A stretch of DNA of 64,000 bases from Rummeliibacillus sp044763875 (GTDB lineage Bacteria; Bacillota; Bacilli; Bacillales_A; Planococcaceae), in contig NZ_JBIWGZ010000003.1 in assembly GCF_044763875.1 (NCBI RefSeq), positions 434,001 through 498,000 on the forward strand. Direction: 5' to 3'. Made by a program: the position numbers and the translations under genes. Below, piece by piece: positions 8,149-17,559 of the stretch. Every line of letters begins with the position of its first letter. Positions within the stretch are counted from its first letter, which is position 1. Below the pieces are notes generated by a model. It saw only the letters and a list, made by a program, of their open reading frames with translations, was not told the origin of the DNA and did not search any database.

Positions 8149-8562
8149 CTAAGAAATACTTGCTCCTATTACAAATGATAGACCAACTGAAATCGTAAGG
8201 GAAATAAAACCCACGGATCTGTTATCCTTTTCAATTTCATGGTCTATATTAAATGTAGGTGTCAAAAATTCAAAGAGAATATAAGCAAAAATTAGTAATA
8301 TAAATCCAAACAATCCCCATCCAATCATTTCGATTAGTGAATTATGACGTTCAATGGAATAGCGAAAAATATTACAAACCCCTAATATTTTACCGCCAGT
8401 TGCTAAGGAGACTGCGACATTGCCATTCTTTATTTCTTGCCAGTTTTTATATTTGGTAACAAGTTCAAATATTACCATGGCCATAACAAGACAAAGTACG
8501 ACTACACTAAAGTAGCCTGTTGTTTCAACAATAGGATGATGCCAAAAGCTACTCAGCAACAT
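8149..8562 (-). CDS. yshE: DUF350 integral membrane protein (YshE-like)
   Basis: A 137-aa protein with four predicted membrane spans (about residues 15-36, 48-64, 79-100 and 115-135) and a polar loop with NIDHEIEKDN before the last span. This layout and the conserved NVAVSLATGGKILGV segment fit the DUF350/YshE family, whose function is not established. The ATG has a GGTGGAG site upstream. It follows mutS2 directly, as in B. subtilis, and probably shares its transcript. Confidence 0.85.
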   Translation of the reverse strand: MLLSSFWHHPIVETTGYFSVVVLCLVMAMVIFELVTKYKNWQEIKNGNVAVSLATGGKILGVCNIFRYSIERHNSLIEMIGWGLFGFILLIFAYILFEFLTPTFNIDHEIEKDNRSVGFISLTISVGLSFVIGASIS

Positions 8563-8588
8563 ACAATCTCCACCCCTTTATTCATTCT

Positions 8589-10955
8589 CTATTTTAAATC
8601 AACAACGGTCACGCCATATCCACCTTCACCAGCCTCGCCGAAGCGGTATGATTTTACGCGTTTATGACGTTTAAGTAGTGACTGAATACCTTGTCGGAGT
8701 GCACCTGTTCCTTTACCGTGAATAATGGATACTCGGTTATAGTTTGATAATAATGCGTCATCCAAGTATTTTTCGGTAAGAATCATTGCGTCTTCATAGC
8801 GTTCACCACGTAAATCTAATTCAAGTTTAACATATGAATCTCGATTACGTACGTTCCCTACCGAAACCGTCTCTTTTACTTTCTCAGGTTTTACATATTC
8901 TAAGTCTGATTCATCAAGTTTCATTTTCAAAATACCGATTTGAACAATCCATTCTTGGTCAGACACTTTTTCAAGCAATGTTCCTTTTTGACCATAGCTT
9001 AATACTTTGACTTCATCACCTTTTTGAAGGTTAACAGCGCGCGCATTTGCTTGACGTTGTTTTTTCAAAATGCGATTTTCAGCAGGAGCAGCTTCTTCGA
9101 GTCGTTTACGTGCTTCAATAATTTCATGTTCTTTTACAACTTTGTTTGCATTTAAACGCATTTTATGAAGCTCTTCAATGACTTCTTCGGCCTCTCTTTT
9201 TGCATCGTCAACAATTTTACGTGCTTTTTCTTTGGCCTTTTTCGCTAACTCGTCCTTGTTTTCTTCATAGTCTTTTAATTTTGCATCAAGCTCTGCTTGG
9301 AGTTTTTCTGCTTCTTCAAGAAGTTGATGTGAACGTTCTGCATCTGCTTCGGAATTACGACGACTTTCTTCAAGTGATGCAATCATTGATTCAACTTCAT
9401 GACGATCTGTGCCAGTAAATGATTTTGCACTGTTAATAATATGTTCCGGTAAACCTAGGCGTGTAGAAATTTCAAAGGCATTACTACGTCCAGGAACACC
9501 AATTAATAATCGATAAGTTGGACTTAATGTTTCAACATCAAATTCAACACTTGCATTGACTACGCCTTGACGGTTATAGCCATATGCTTTTAGCTCAGGA
9601 TAGTGGGTTGTCGCCATGACGCGAGCACCTCTGCCATGTACTTCATCTAAAATAGAGATGGCAAGCGCAGCACCTTCTTGAGGGTCTGTTCCAGCACCTA
9701 GCTCATCAAATAAGACAAGTGACTGTTCATCAAATTGTTGTAGGATATCTACAATATTCACCATATGACTAGAGAATGTACTTAAACTTTGTTCGATTGA
9801 TTGCTCATCACCAATATCCGCAAATAGTTGCGTAAAGACTGAAAGTTCTGAGCCATCTAGAGCAGGTATTGGAATACCCGCTTGTGCCATTAAAGTACAT
9901 AAGCCAACTGTCTTTAATGTGACTGTTTTACCACCTGTATTAGGACCAGTAATAACGATTGCTGTAATATCACGGCCAAATTCAATATCGTTTGCTACTG
10001 CTGTATCGATTGGTAATAGGGGGTGACGTGCTTTTCCTAAATTAATATAACCTTCATCATTCATTATTGGCATTGTACATTTATTGGCTTGACCATATTT
10101 TGCTTTTGCTAAAATAATATCAATTTCTCCTAGTAATTGAACTAGTGAAAATAGTGAATGTGCCACTTCTTGCACTAAAGCTGAAAGATGAAGCAATATT
10201 TTTTGGATTTCCACTTTTTCCTTTGCTCTTAAACGGTGAATTTCGTTATTCGCTTGTACTACAGCATCTGGTTCAATATACAGTGTTTGACCTGAAGCAG
10301 ATTGATCATGCACGATACCACCGTAATGACCACGGTATTCTTGTTTTACCGGAATAACAAAACGATCGTTACGAATCGTAATAATAGAATCTGATAGCAT
10401 TTTGGAAGCATTGCTACCACGTGTTAGACTTGCTAACTTTTCACGTACACGCCCTTCTTGTGCTCGAAGTTGTTGACGGATTGAACGCAATTCAGAACTT
10501 GCTGAATCCATTACACTTGCATTTTCATCGATACAAGAATTGATTTCATGTTGTAGTCCCGTTAAAACTGGGATGTCATTTTTCTTTTGGATAAAGTGAG
10601 GAATTTGAATATCACCCTCTGCTTCAATATCCTCGATGAATTCTCGGAATATTCGGCTAGCACGAATCGTACTTGAAATTTCCATCAATTCTTGTGGACT
10701 AAGCATGCCGCCAATTTGCGCGCGTTTTGCATGTGGGCGAATATCGAAAATTCCTCCCAATGGCACATTTGCTTTAATTCGAAGAATCGATAGACCTTCA
10801 TCCATCTCATCTAATAATGCTTTTACTTTTTCTAAATCTGTTTCAGGAACTAATTTATCAATTGCTGCTGTTCCAATTGAACACGTGCAATAAGTTGCTA
10901 CTTGTGCTCGTACTTTATCAAACTCTAGTGTTTTTAGTGCGCGTCCTGCAATCAC
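8589..10955 (-). CDS. mutS2: MutS2 family ATPase/endonuclease
   Basis: MutS2 acts on branched DNA and collided ribosomes rather than mismatches. The 788-aa protein has a core clamp region, an ABC-type ATPase with Walker A GPNTGGKT near 336-343 and a Walker B region VLFDELGAGTDP, a long charged coiled coil (about 500-630) and a C-terminal Smr nuclease domain with LDLRGER near 711 and HGKGTG near 745. The frame extends upstream to 11012. The GTG at 10955 has an ideal AGGAGGTG eight bases upstream and gives the family length of about 785 aa. That ribosome binding site overlaps the polX stop codon, indicating tight coupling. Confidence 0.95.
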   Translation of the reverse strand: MIAGRALKTLEFDKVRAQVATYCTCSIGTAAIDKLVPETDLEKVKALLDEMDEGLSILRIKANVPLGGIFDIRPHAKRAQIGGMLSPQELMEISSTIRASRIFREFIEDIEAEGDIQIPHFIQKKNDIPVLTGLQHEINSCIDENASVMDSASSELRSIRQQLRAQEGRVREKLASLTRGSNASKMLSDSIITIRNDRFVIPVKQEYRGHYGGIVHDQSASGQTLYIEPDAVVQANNEIHRLRAKEKVEIQKILLHLSALVQEVAHSLFSLVQLLGEIDIILAKAKYGQANKCTMPIMNDEGYINLGKARHPLLPIDTAVANDIEFGRDITAIVITGPNTGGKTVTLKTVGLCTLMAQAGIPIPALDGSELSVFTQLFADIGDEQSIEQSLSTFSSHMVNIVDILQQFDEQSLVLFDELGAGTDPQEGAALAISILDEVHGRGARVMATTHYPELKAYGYNRQGVVNASVEFDVETLSPTYRLLIGVPGRSNAFEISTRLGLPEHIINSAKSFTGTDRHEVESMIASLEESRRNSEADAERSHQLLEEAEKLQAELDAKLKDYEENKDELAKKAKEKARKIVDDAKREAEEVIEELHKMRLNANKVVKEHEIIEARKRLEEAAPAENRILKKQRQANARAVNLQKGDEVKVLSYGQKGTLLEKVSDQEWIVQIGILKMKLDESDLEYVKPEKVKETVSVGNVRNRDSYVKLELDLRGERYEDAMILTEKYLDDALLSNYNRVSIIHGKGTGALRQGIQSLLKRHKRVKSYRFGEAGEGGYGVTVVDLK

Positions 10956-10969
10956 TAAAAAAACACCTC

Positions 10970-12673
10970 CTATTTTTTCTCTATATACTTCACGAAGTCT
11001 TCTAGCGACCATGTGTTAACTATGTTTTCTTTTTTCAACCATGCTTTTTGAGCATACTTTGTGCCAATATCCATAAAACGAAGCTGTTCGATGGCGTGTG
11101 CATCTGTATTAATTGCAATAGGAACACCTGCTTTGGCAGTCATTTCCAAATGTTCTACACAAAGATCAAGTCGGTAAGGATTAGCATTTAACTCTAAAAT
11201 TTTACCATATTCTTGCGCCCATGCAATAAGTTGAGCTATATCAGGATTATACCCATCTCTTTGACCAATAACACGACCTGTTGGATGTGCAATCATATCA
11301 ACATGCGGATTTTTTATCGCATTATGTAGTCGTTCCATAATTTTCTCTTGTGGTTGTGAAAAACTAGAGTGAATAGATGCTATAACAAAGTCTAGCTCTG
11401 CCATTACGTCATCTTCAAAATCAAGTGAACCATCCGGTAAAATATCCATCTCAGTTCCTGCTAACAAACGGAAGTTAGGGTGCTGTTCGTTAAAAGCCCA
11501 AATTTCTTTGCGTTGTTCTACTAATCGTTCTGGAGTAAGTCCATTAGCTACTTTTAAATATTGAGAGTGATCAGTAATTACTGCATATTGATAGCCTTTA
11601 GATATTAATGCCTCACCCATTTCATGAACTGCATGCGCTCCATCAGACCATGTTGTATGCATATGCAAATCTGATTTGATATCACTTAGTTGCACGAGCT
11701 TTGGAATTTCATCTAAACGATCAAATTCATGTGTACCTGCTCTTACAGTAGGTGGGATAAAGGGCAAATCAAAATGAGCAAAGAATTCTTTTTCGGAGTT
11801 AAATGTTAATACAGAACCATCTGTTTGCTCTACTCCATATTCACTAATTTTCTCGCCACGCTCTTTTGCAATTTGTCGCATCCGTACGTTATGTTCTTTC
11901 GACCCAGTGAAATGATGAAGTGCTGTTGCATATTCATCAAGTGTGACTATACGAAAATCAACATTTACATCATCTGTTTGTAAGGTAACAGAAACTTTGG
12001 TATCTCCAGCTGCAATAATTTCTTTGACTATTAATTTTGATAGTAAAGCTTCTTTTACAGCCTCTGGGTTATTTGTTGCAATGATAAAATCAACGTCCTT
12101 ACTTTGCTCTTTTACACGTCTAAAGCTTCCTGCAACAGATGATTGTTCAATTTCCGGTATTTCTTGCAATGTATTTTCAATGTCAGCTACCACTTCTTCT
12201 AATAGCCATTCAGGGTGAAACTCAGCTCTCTTTCCAAAACTCTCAAGTTCTTTTAAAATTTTTTCTTCAGTTTTCTTACCAAAACCAGGAAGAGTTGATA
12301 CCTTTCCTTCTTCGCACGCTTTTTTTAAACTTTCAGCTGAATCTACACCAAGTTCTTGATAGAGCTTAGCGATTTTTTTACCACCCAATCCAGGTAATTT
12401 TAACAATATCGGTAGCCCTTTTGGAACTTCTTCCTCCAGTTGTATGAGTACTTCTGATCGACCATTTTCCAATAAGTCGTGGATGACAGCGGCTGTTCCT
12501 TTGCCGATTCCTTTGATAGTTGTAATATCTTCAATTTCACTCATGCTTCTCGTATCTGCCTCTAATGCGGCGGCAGCTTTACGAAATGCTGATATTTTAA
12601 AAGGGTTAACGCCTTGAAGTTCTAAATAGATTGCAATTTTCTCAAGCGTTTGAATAATTGTCTTTTTATTCAT
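10970..12673 (-). CDS. polX: Family X DNA polymerase/3'-5' exonuclease PolX
   Basis: This 567-aa repair polymerase fills short gaps in base excision repair. Its order is N-terminal helix-hairpin-helix repeats (TIKGIGKGTAAVI, LPGLGGKKI, LPGFGKKT), a Pol beta-like nucleotidyltransferase core with GSFRRVKEQSKDVDFI near 180-195, and a C-terminal PHP domain with metal-binding DLHMHTTWSDG near 335, TDHSQY and IAHPTGR, which supplies the nuclease activity. It sits between cvpA and mutS2, as yshC does in B. subtilis. Its TAG stop is part of the mutS2 ribosome binding site. Confidence 0.95.
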   Translation of the reverse strand: MNKKTIIQTLEKIAIYLELQGVNPFKISAFRKAAAALEADTRSMSEIEDITTIKGIGKGTAAVIHDLLENGRSEVLIQLEEEVPKGLPILLKLPGLGGKKIAKLYQELGVDSAESLKKACEEGKVSTLPGFGKKTEEKILKELESFGKRAEFHPEWLLEEVVADIENTLQEIPEIEQSSVAGSFRRVKEQSKDVDFIIATNNPEAVKEALLSKLIVKEIIAAGDTKVSVTLQTDDVNVDFRIVTLDEYATALHHFTGSKEHNVRMRQIAKERGEKISEYGVEQTDGSVLTFNSEKEFFAHFDLPFIPPTVRAGTHEFDRLDEIPKLVQLSDIKSDLHMHTTWSDGAHAVHEMGEALISKGYQYAVITDHSQYLKVANGLTPERLVEQRKEIWAFNEQHPNFRLLAGTEMDILPDGSLDFEDDVMAELDFVIASIHSSFSQPQEKIMERLHNAIKNPHVDMIAHPTGRVIGQRDGYNPDIAQLIAWAQEYGKILELNANPYRLDLCVEHLEMTAKAGVPIAINTDAHAIEQLRFMDIGTKYAQKAWLKKENIVNTWSLEDFVKYIEKK

Positions 12674-12697
12674 CGTATTTTCCTCCTTATCGACAAA

Positions 12698-12723
12698 AGA
12701 CTTCCCTCTAAAGAGAGAAGTCT
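12698..12723 (-). terminator. Hairpin between cvpA and polX
   Basis: The arms AGACTTC/GAAGTCT are followed on the minus strand by only four T residues (TTTTG). It could be a partial terminator that lowers polX-mutS2 output relative to zapA-cvpA. Confidence 0.5.
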
Positions 12724-12735
12724 AGTTCTACTTAT

Positions 12736-13275
12736 TTATTTCATATAAACAAACCACAAATTTTGGAATGTTTTCGATATGATTGGCGTGTATTCAAGCA
12801 TTAACTTTGTTAAGAATGATCCATCTATATACTTTTGGATACCTTCAATTGGAATTAGTGCCAATACATATAGCACGATGAAGATAAGCAAATATGCCTC
12901 AACAAATCCAAGAACTCCACCAAAAATACGATTTAAGCCACCTAGGATTGGAATATGTCTTAAAAAATCAAATAATGATGCCAATATTTGTATTGCAAAT
13001 TTGACAACAAAGAATATTAACGCAAACGCTAATAATTGATAGAATGTTTGGCTTAAATCTAATTGCTCTACAGCAAATTTTAATGTAGTATTTTCATCAA
13101 CGGAAGGATATGGAATCCAAAGAACCAATTTTTCCGCTAGCGGTTTATAATAGAGATAGGCTACAATTATTGAGACTAAAAAGCCAACCATTTGGATTAG
13201 CTGAACTACTAAGCCTCTTTTTACACCACTTACTAATCCAGCAAATAATAAAATAATTATGATTAAATCAACCAT
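12736..13275 (-). CDS. yshB: CvpA-family membrane protein
   Basis: A 179-aa CvpA-domain membrane protein (the family named for the E. coli colicin V production protein) with four hydrophobic spans near residues 2-20, 24-44, 78-100 and 120-145. The MVDLIIIILLFAGLVSGVKRG N-terminus and the GGLNRIFGGVLGFVEA segment are typical. It overlaps zapA by 8 nt, so the two are translationally coupled. The molecular function is not settled. Confidence 0.88.
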   Translation of the reverse strand: MVDLIIIILLFAGLVSGVKRGLVVQLIQMVGFLVSIIVAYLYYKPLAEKLVLWIPYPSVDENTTLKFAVEQLDLSQTFYQLLAFALIFFVVKFAIQILASLFDFLRHIPILGGLNRIFGGVLGFVEAYLLIFIVLYVLALIPIEGIQKYIDGSFLTKLMLEYTPIISKTFQNLWFVYMK

Positions 13276-13540
13276 TCACTTCATCCTTTAAATTTTTCAA
13301 TTCTGATTCTAGTATTTCTACTTGGTTTTTTAATTTCAAGTAATCGTTTACTGCATTGCAAGCAGTGAGGACGGCTAGCTTGGCACTGTCGAGGCTTGGA
13401 TTTGCACGCTTAATCACACGCATTTGGTCGTCTACAGTTGCCGCTACAAATCGCATAAGTCCTGCTGATTCTGTCCCAACTATATTATAAGTTTGACCGA
13501 AGATTTCAACTGAAACCCGATTTTTTCGTTGCTCTGACAA
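13268..13540 (-). CDS. zapA: Cell division protein ZapA
   Basis: A 90-aa FtsZ-ring stabiliser. The N-terminal beta-hairpin domain (NRVSVEIFGQTYNIVG) is followed by the helix with VDDQMRVIKRANPSLDSAKLAVLTA and a C-terminal coiled coil (residues about 68-88), the usual ZapA design. It begins with TTG preceded by AAAGGAGG. It is first in zapA-cvpA-polX-mutS2-yshE and diverges from rnhC, as in B. subtilis. Confidence 0.92.
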   Translation of the reverse strand: MSEQRKNRVSVEIFGQTYNIVGTESAGLMRFVAATVDDQMRVIKRANPSLDSAKLAVLTACNAVNDYLKLKNQVEILESELKNLKDEVNG

Positions 13541-13571
13541 AGCCTCAACCTCCTTTAAAGTCCTATTTCTT

Positions 13572-13600
13572 ATGATAACATGAAGTGTTTAAGTTGTGAA
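13572..13600 (-). promoter_or_regulatory. Promoter of the zapA-mutS2 operon
   Basis: TTCACA (13595-13600) and TATCAT (13572-13577) are spaced by 17 bp on the minus strand, within the short divergent gap between zapA and rnhC. Confidence 0.7.
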
Positions 13601-13628
13601 TTATTTAAGAAGAAAGGAATTATAAAAT

Positions 13629-14564
13629 ATGTCTAATATTGTAATTAAACTAACCCCAAAGGTTCAAAAAGATGTTATGAACTACTATTCTCAAAATATC
13701 GTAGAACGCAAAGCACCTGGTGTTATTTTTGCCGCAAAACTTGCTGACTGTGTGATCACTATCTATTCATCTGGTAAAGTAATGTTCCAAGGTGGCGGAT
13801 GTGAACGCGAAGCCAAACAGTGGAAAACTCAAGCAGAAGATACGCCTAATATGACGTTATCAAAAGGAGATACGTTGCCTAAAAACCTATCCTCTTTATC
13901 TGTAATTGGCTCTGATGAAACAGGAACGGGCGATTATTTTGGCCCTATTACAGTTGCAGCCGTCTATGTACCACAAGACAAAATTGAATTGGTGAAAGAG
14001 TTAGGTGTCAAGGATTCTAAAATGTTATCTGATGACTATATGCTAAAAATCGCATCTGACCTTAAAGCTACTCTTCCTCATTGTGTGCTGACATTGCATA
14101 ATGAAAAGTATAATCTTGTACAAGCTGCTGGTGCTTCTCAGGGTAAAATGAAAGCACAACTTCACAATCAAGCAATTGGCCGACTTTTAGAAAAGATTGC
14201 ACCTGAAAAGCCGGAATATGTTCTAATTGATCAATTTGCTGAAAGAAAAACTTACTATAATTATCTTAAAAATGAAAAAGAAATCGTTACAGAAAGCGTG
14301 CTATTTGCTACAAAAGCAGAACAAATCCACGTAGCTGTAGCCGCTGCTTCTATTTTAGCTCGATGTGCCTTTTTAACGGAAATGGACAAACTAAGTAAAC
14401 TAATCGGTGTCACACTACCGAAAGGTGCAAGTCATAAGGTAGATGAAATAGCTGCCCAAATTTTACTTGCTCAAGGCGAAGACGCTCTTCACAGCGTAAC
14501 TAAATGGCATTTTGCTAATACACAAAAAGCTTCTCACATTGCTTCTAAAAAGAGATTTAGATAG
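13629..14564 (+). CDS. rnhC: Ribonuclease HIII
   Basis: A 311-aa RNase HIII that cleaves RNA in RNA-DNA hybrids. It has the N-terminal TBP-like substrate-binding domain (about residues 1-85) and the catalytic type 2 RNase H domain beginning at GSDETGTGDYFGP near 94-106, which holds the conserved Asp-Glu pair; another acidic site is in the LIDQFAERKTY segment. AGAAAGGA precedes the ATG. It is transcribed opposite to zapA and converges on oppA across a shared terminator. Confidence 0.95.
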   Translation: MSNIVIKLTPKVQKDVMNYYSQNIVERKAPGVIFAAKLADCVITIYSSGKVMFQGGGCEREAKQWKTQAEDTPNMTLSKGDTLPKNLSSLSVIGSDETGTGDYFGPITVAAVYVPQDKIELVKELGVKDSKMLSDDYMLKIASDLKATLPHCVLTLHNEKYNLVQAAGASQGKMKAQLHNQAIGRLLEKIAPEKPEYVLIDQFAERKTYYNYLKNEKEIVTESVLFATKAEQIHVAVAAASILARCAFLTEMDKLSKLIGVTLPKGASHKVDEIAAQILLAQGEDALHSVTKWHFANTQKASHIASKKRFR

Positions 14565-14710
14565 TATTTAATCTTTTTCGAATTATTCTTTGTTACTCTC
14601 AATTAGTATATCCAACTATTATTGCAAAAATATAACCATAATATTATTTTTCAAAGAAATATTTACATGATTTTGACACTGTATAGCCATAGTTTCATAA
14701 AGTAATTATT

Positions 14711-14757
14711 AAAAAAATGCCAATGGGAATTAACCTGTTCCCCATTGGCATTTTTAA
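14711..14757. terminator. Bidirectional terminator between rnhC and oppA
   Basis: The arms AAATGCCAATGGG and CCCATTGGCATTT (within 14714-14754) are flanked by A- and T-rich tails, so the hairpin can stop both convergent transcripts. Confidence 0.88.
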
Positions 14758-14796
14758 TTTGTAGTTTTTAAATCATTTAATCTTCGTAAGATTAAA

Positions 14797-16605
14797 TTAT
14801 TTGCTTGATTTTACTGGTTCATCAGCAGTTATTTCAACATTTTGAAGATTATCTATTGTATCTTTCAAATAATCAATACTCCAATTTTTCACACGTTTGT
14901 TAATTGGAATCAATTCAGTACGGAAGTACATTGGGATTACAGAAGCTTGTTCACTCATATAGTTTTGCCATTTAGCGAATGCTTCCGCACGGTGAGCAGG
15001 ATCTAAAGATGCTTCGGAATCAATATCGTTTAACATTGATGTTAAGTCATCAGATACAAAGCGCGTATAGCTATATGATGCCTCTTTAGAGTAGATTCCC
15101 ATTGGTGATGGGTTGGTACCTGTACCCCAAGCAGCCATATACATATCGATATCCTTATCATCAGCTTGAACTTTATCATAGAAGCTATTAAATTCAATTG
15201 TACGACCAGTTGTTAACTGAACATCTAAACCAACCTTTTTCCAGTTTTGAAGGTAGAATTGAACAATTTTTTCATCTTTATCAGATCCAGCCATTGCTGC
15301 AAGCTGAATTGTGAATTTTTTACCATTTGGATCTTCACGAAGACCGTCTTTATTTGTATCTTTGTAACCCGCTTCATCAAGTAATTTTTTTGCTTTCTCT
15401 GGATCATATTTGTACCCAGTTAAAGAATCATCATAGTAAGTTGCAAATACTGGTGGAATTAGTGAATTCGCACGAGTACGAAGGCCACCATAATATACTT
15501 CCCCTACTTCTTCAATATTCATAGCGTAAGCAACTGCTTGACGTAATTTAACATTATTCATTTTTGCATTTTCATTTGTTACGTTAACTTTCTCTTTTGT
15601 ATCAAATTTACCCAGTTTGAAGCCAAGATAAGAGTATGCTAATTCTGGGCGTCCTAAGACATCGATGTTGTTAAGATCTTTAATAGAATCGTAATCATTA
15701 GATGGATAGTATGGTAATGCAACATCATACTTACCTGCTTTAAGTGCTGCTGCAATTGAAGTAGGTGGTACTACTTCTATAACTACCTTGTCTAGTTTTG
15801 GCTTGCCTTTCCAGTAATTTTCGTTTGCAACTAATTGAACAGACTCACCTTTAACGATTTTATCAAATTTGAAAGCACCAAGTGTAACTGGATTAGTACG
15901 AACTGCATCAGATTTAACTAAATCTTTTACAGGAATGTCTTTTAATTGATGTTTAGGTGCTGCATAGCCCCAAAGTCCATCACCACCAGAGTAGATTGCT
16001 GGTGAGATTTTTTTGAATGAAATTTCCATTGTGTAATCATCTACTTTTTTAATACCAGAAATATCTTTTGCTTTTCCTTTATGGTACTCAACTGCACCGA
16101 CGATATTTTGTAAATCAGTATCATAACGAACCCCAGTATAGTCTTTATCCGCTATGATGTAGTATGGATAAATTACATCATCGATTGTTAAAGGTTTACC
16201 GTCAGACCATTTAACATCTTTTTTAATCGTAACTGTTGCTTTTTTAGCTTTTTCATCAACAGTTAATTTACCTAAACCTGTATCTGAAATTAGGAAATCT
16301 TCTTTTGTTTCAAAAAGGTTGTTTGTAGCGAACTTTAAGATTTCTGAATCATAAGTATCTTCATAAAGCTCCCATGAGAAAATCCCTTGGAACGGTGAAC
16401 TTGTTTGTAAAGCTACTTTTAAAGTACCTCCTTTAATCGTGTCACCATCATTTTTTGCCTCATTTTTTAGTAAACTTGTGTCTACTTTTTCTTTTTCGCC
16501 TTTTTTTCCACCTTCTTTAGTATCTGAACCTGAGCCGCCACATGCAGCTAGCGCAAGTACTAATGCACAAACTAAAGAAAGTAAAAACCATTTCCTCTTC
16601 TTCAT
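14797..16605 (-). CDS. oppA: Oligopeptide ABC transporter substrate-binding lipoprotein
   Basis: A 602-aa extracellular solute-binding protein of the SBP_bac_5 (OppA/DppA) family. The signal peptide ends in the lipobox LAAC with lipidated Cys22, followed by a Gly/Ser/Lys-rich linker. The body shows the family segments VKWSDGKPLTIDDV, LKAGKYDVALPY and LRQAVAYAMNIEEV. It captures peptides for the OppBCDF pore. It is last in oppDFBCA, 16 nt after oppC, with a GGAGGAG site upstream. Peptide length preference cannot be read from sequence. Confidence 0.94.
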   Translation of the reverse strand: MKKRKWFLLSLVCALVLALAACGGSGSDTKEGGKKGEKEKVDTSLLKNEAKNDGDTIKGGTLKVALQTSSPFQGIFSWELYEDTYDSEILKFATNNLFETKEDFLISDTGLGKLTVDEKAKKATVTIKKDVKWSDGKPLTIDDVIYPYYIIADKDYTGVRYDTDLQNIVGAVEYHKGKAKDISGIKKVDDYTMEISFKKISPAIYSGGDGLWGYAAPKHQLKDIPVKDLVKSDAVRTNPVTLGAFKFDKIVKGESVQLVANENYWKGKPKLDKVVIEVVPPTSIAAALKAGKYDVALPYYPSNDYDSIKDLNNIDVLGRPELAYSYLGFKLGKFDTKEKVNVTNENAKMNNVKLRQAVAYAMNIEEVGEVYYGGLRTRANSLIPPVFATYYDDSLTGYKYDPEKAKKLLDEAGYKDTNKDGLREDPNGKKFTIQLAAMAGSDKDEKIVQFYLQNWKKVGLDVQLTTGRTIEFNSFYDKVQADDKDIDMYMAAWGTGTNPSPMGIYSKEASYSYTRFVSDDLTSMLNDIDSEASLDPAHRAEAFAKWQNYMSEQASVIPMYFRTELIPINKRVKNWSIDYLKDTIDNLQNVEITADEPVKSSK

Positions 16606-16621
16606 CCAATCTCCTCCTTTG

Positions 16622-17524
16622 TTATCCTAATCTTTGTTTTGCATCTGCTGAACGACGTAAAGCCTGCCCAACATAATTTATGCCTAACATCAATACCAAT
16701 ATTAATATTGATGCTGGTAACCATACCCACCACTTTTCAGATAATACCATTGGATTACTTGCATAACTTACAAGCGTACCTAAACTTGGTGTTGTAGGTG
16801 GTAATCCAAATCCAAGGAATGATAACCCTGTTTCAATTCCGACATTACCTGCAAAGTTTAAAGTCATTTCTACAATCAAAATTGAGCTTAAATTTGGTAC
16901 AATGCCCTTAAACATTATGACAAAATCACTTGTCCCCATTGTCTTAGAAGCATTCACATAATCTCGTCTAGATTCAGACAAGGCTTTACTCCGGACAAGC
17001 CTTGCCGTCCCAACCCATAAGAATAAACTCATGATTAATATAAAAGTGATTACATTGTATTTCGGAATTATCGTTACGAAAACAATGATGATCATCAAAG
17101 TTGGTAATGTCATAAAGAAATCAATCACACGCATAAATATATTATCAATCATACCGCCATAGTAGCCGGTAATGATTCCAATTGCTATGCCAAGTATGCC
17201 AGTAATTATCGTGATGACTACAGCAATCGCAATAGAATTACGAGCACCGATGATTAGTTGTCCTAATACATCGCTTCCTCCTTGGTCAGCGCCAAGGAGA
17301 AAACCATTCGTACCTGGTTCAGCGAATTCATCTAATAAACTGATTTCCATTAATTTTTCTTGATCAATGAACGGTGCCCATATGAATACGCCCATTATTA
17401 TGAGTAGTAATATGATTAGCGAAAACATCGCAATTTTATCTTTTTTAAATTCACGCCAGATGACCTTAAAACCGGTTGCAGGCGTACTTTCAAGTTCAAT
17501 TGTTCTTTCCTGTATTTTTTGCAT
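16622..17524 (-). CDS. oppC: Oligopeptide ABC transporter permease OppC
   Basis: A 300-aa inner membrane permease with an N-terminal cytoplasmic tail, a first span near residues 32-52, and five more spans containing the binding-protein-dependent transport signature around RLVRSKALSESRRDYVNASKTMG (EAA loop, near 180-205). It pairs with OppB to form the pore. A GGAGAGGTGA site precedes the ATG. The order oppB-oppC-oppA is normal. Confidence 0.93.
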   Translation of the reverse strand: MQKIQERTIELESTPATGFKVIWREFKKDKIAMFSLIILLLIIMGVFIWAPFIDQEKLMEISLLDEFAEPGTNGFLLGADQGGSDVLGQLIIGARNSIAIAVVITIITGILGIAIGIITGYYGGMIDNIFMRVIDFFMTLPTLMIIIVFVTIIPKYNVITFILIMSLFLWVGTARLVRSKALSESRRDYVNASKTMGTSDFVIMFKGIVPNLSSILIVEMTLNFAGNVGIETGLSFLGFGLPPTTPSLGTLVSYASNPMVLSEKWWVWLPASILILVLMLGINYVGQALRRSADAKQRLG

Positions 17525-17559
17525 TTCAAGTCACCTCTCCTTAACAATTATTATGGTTT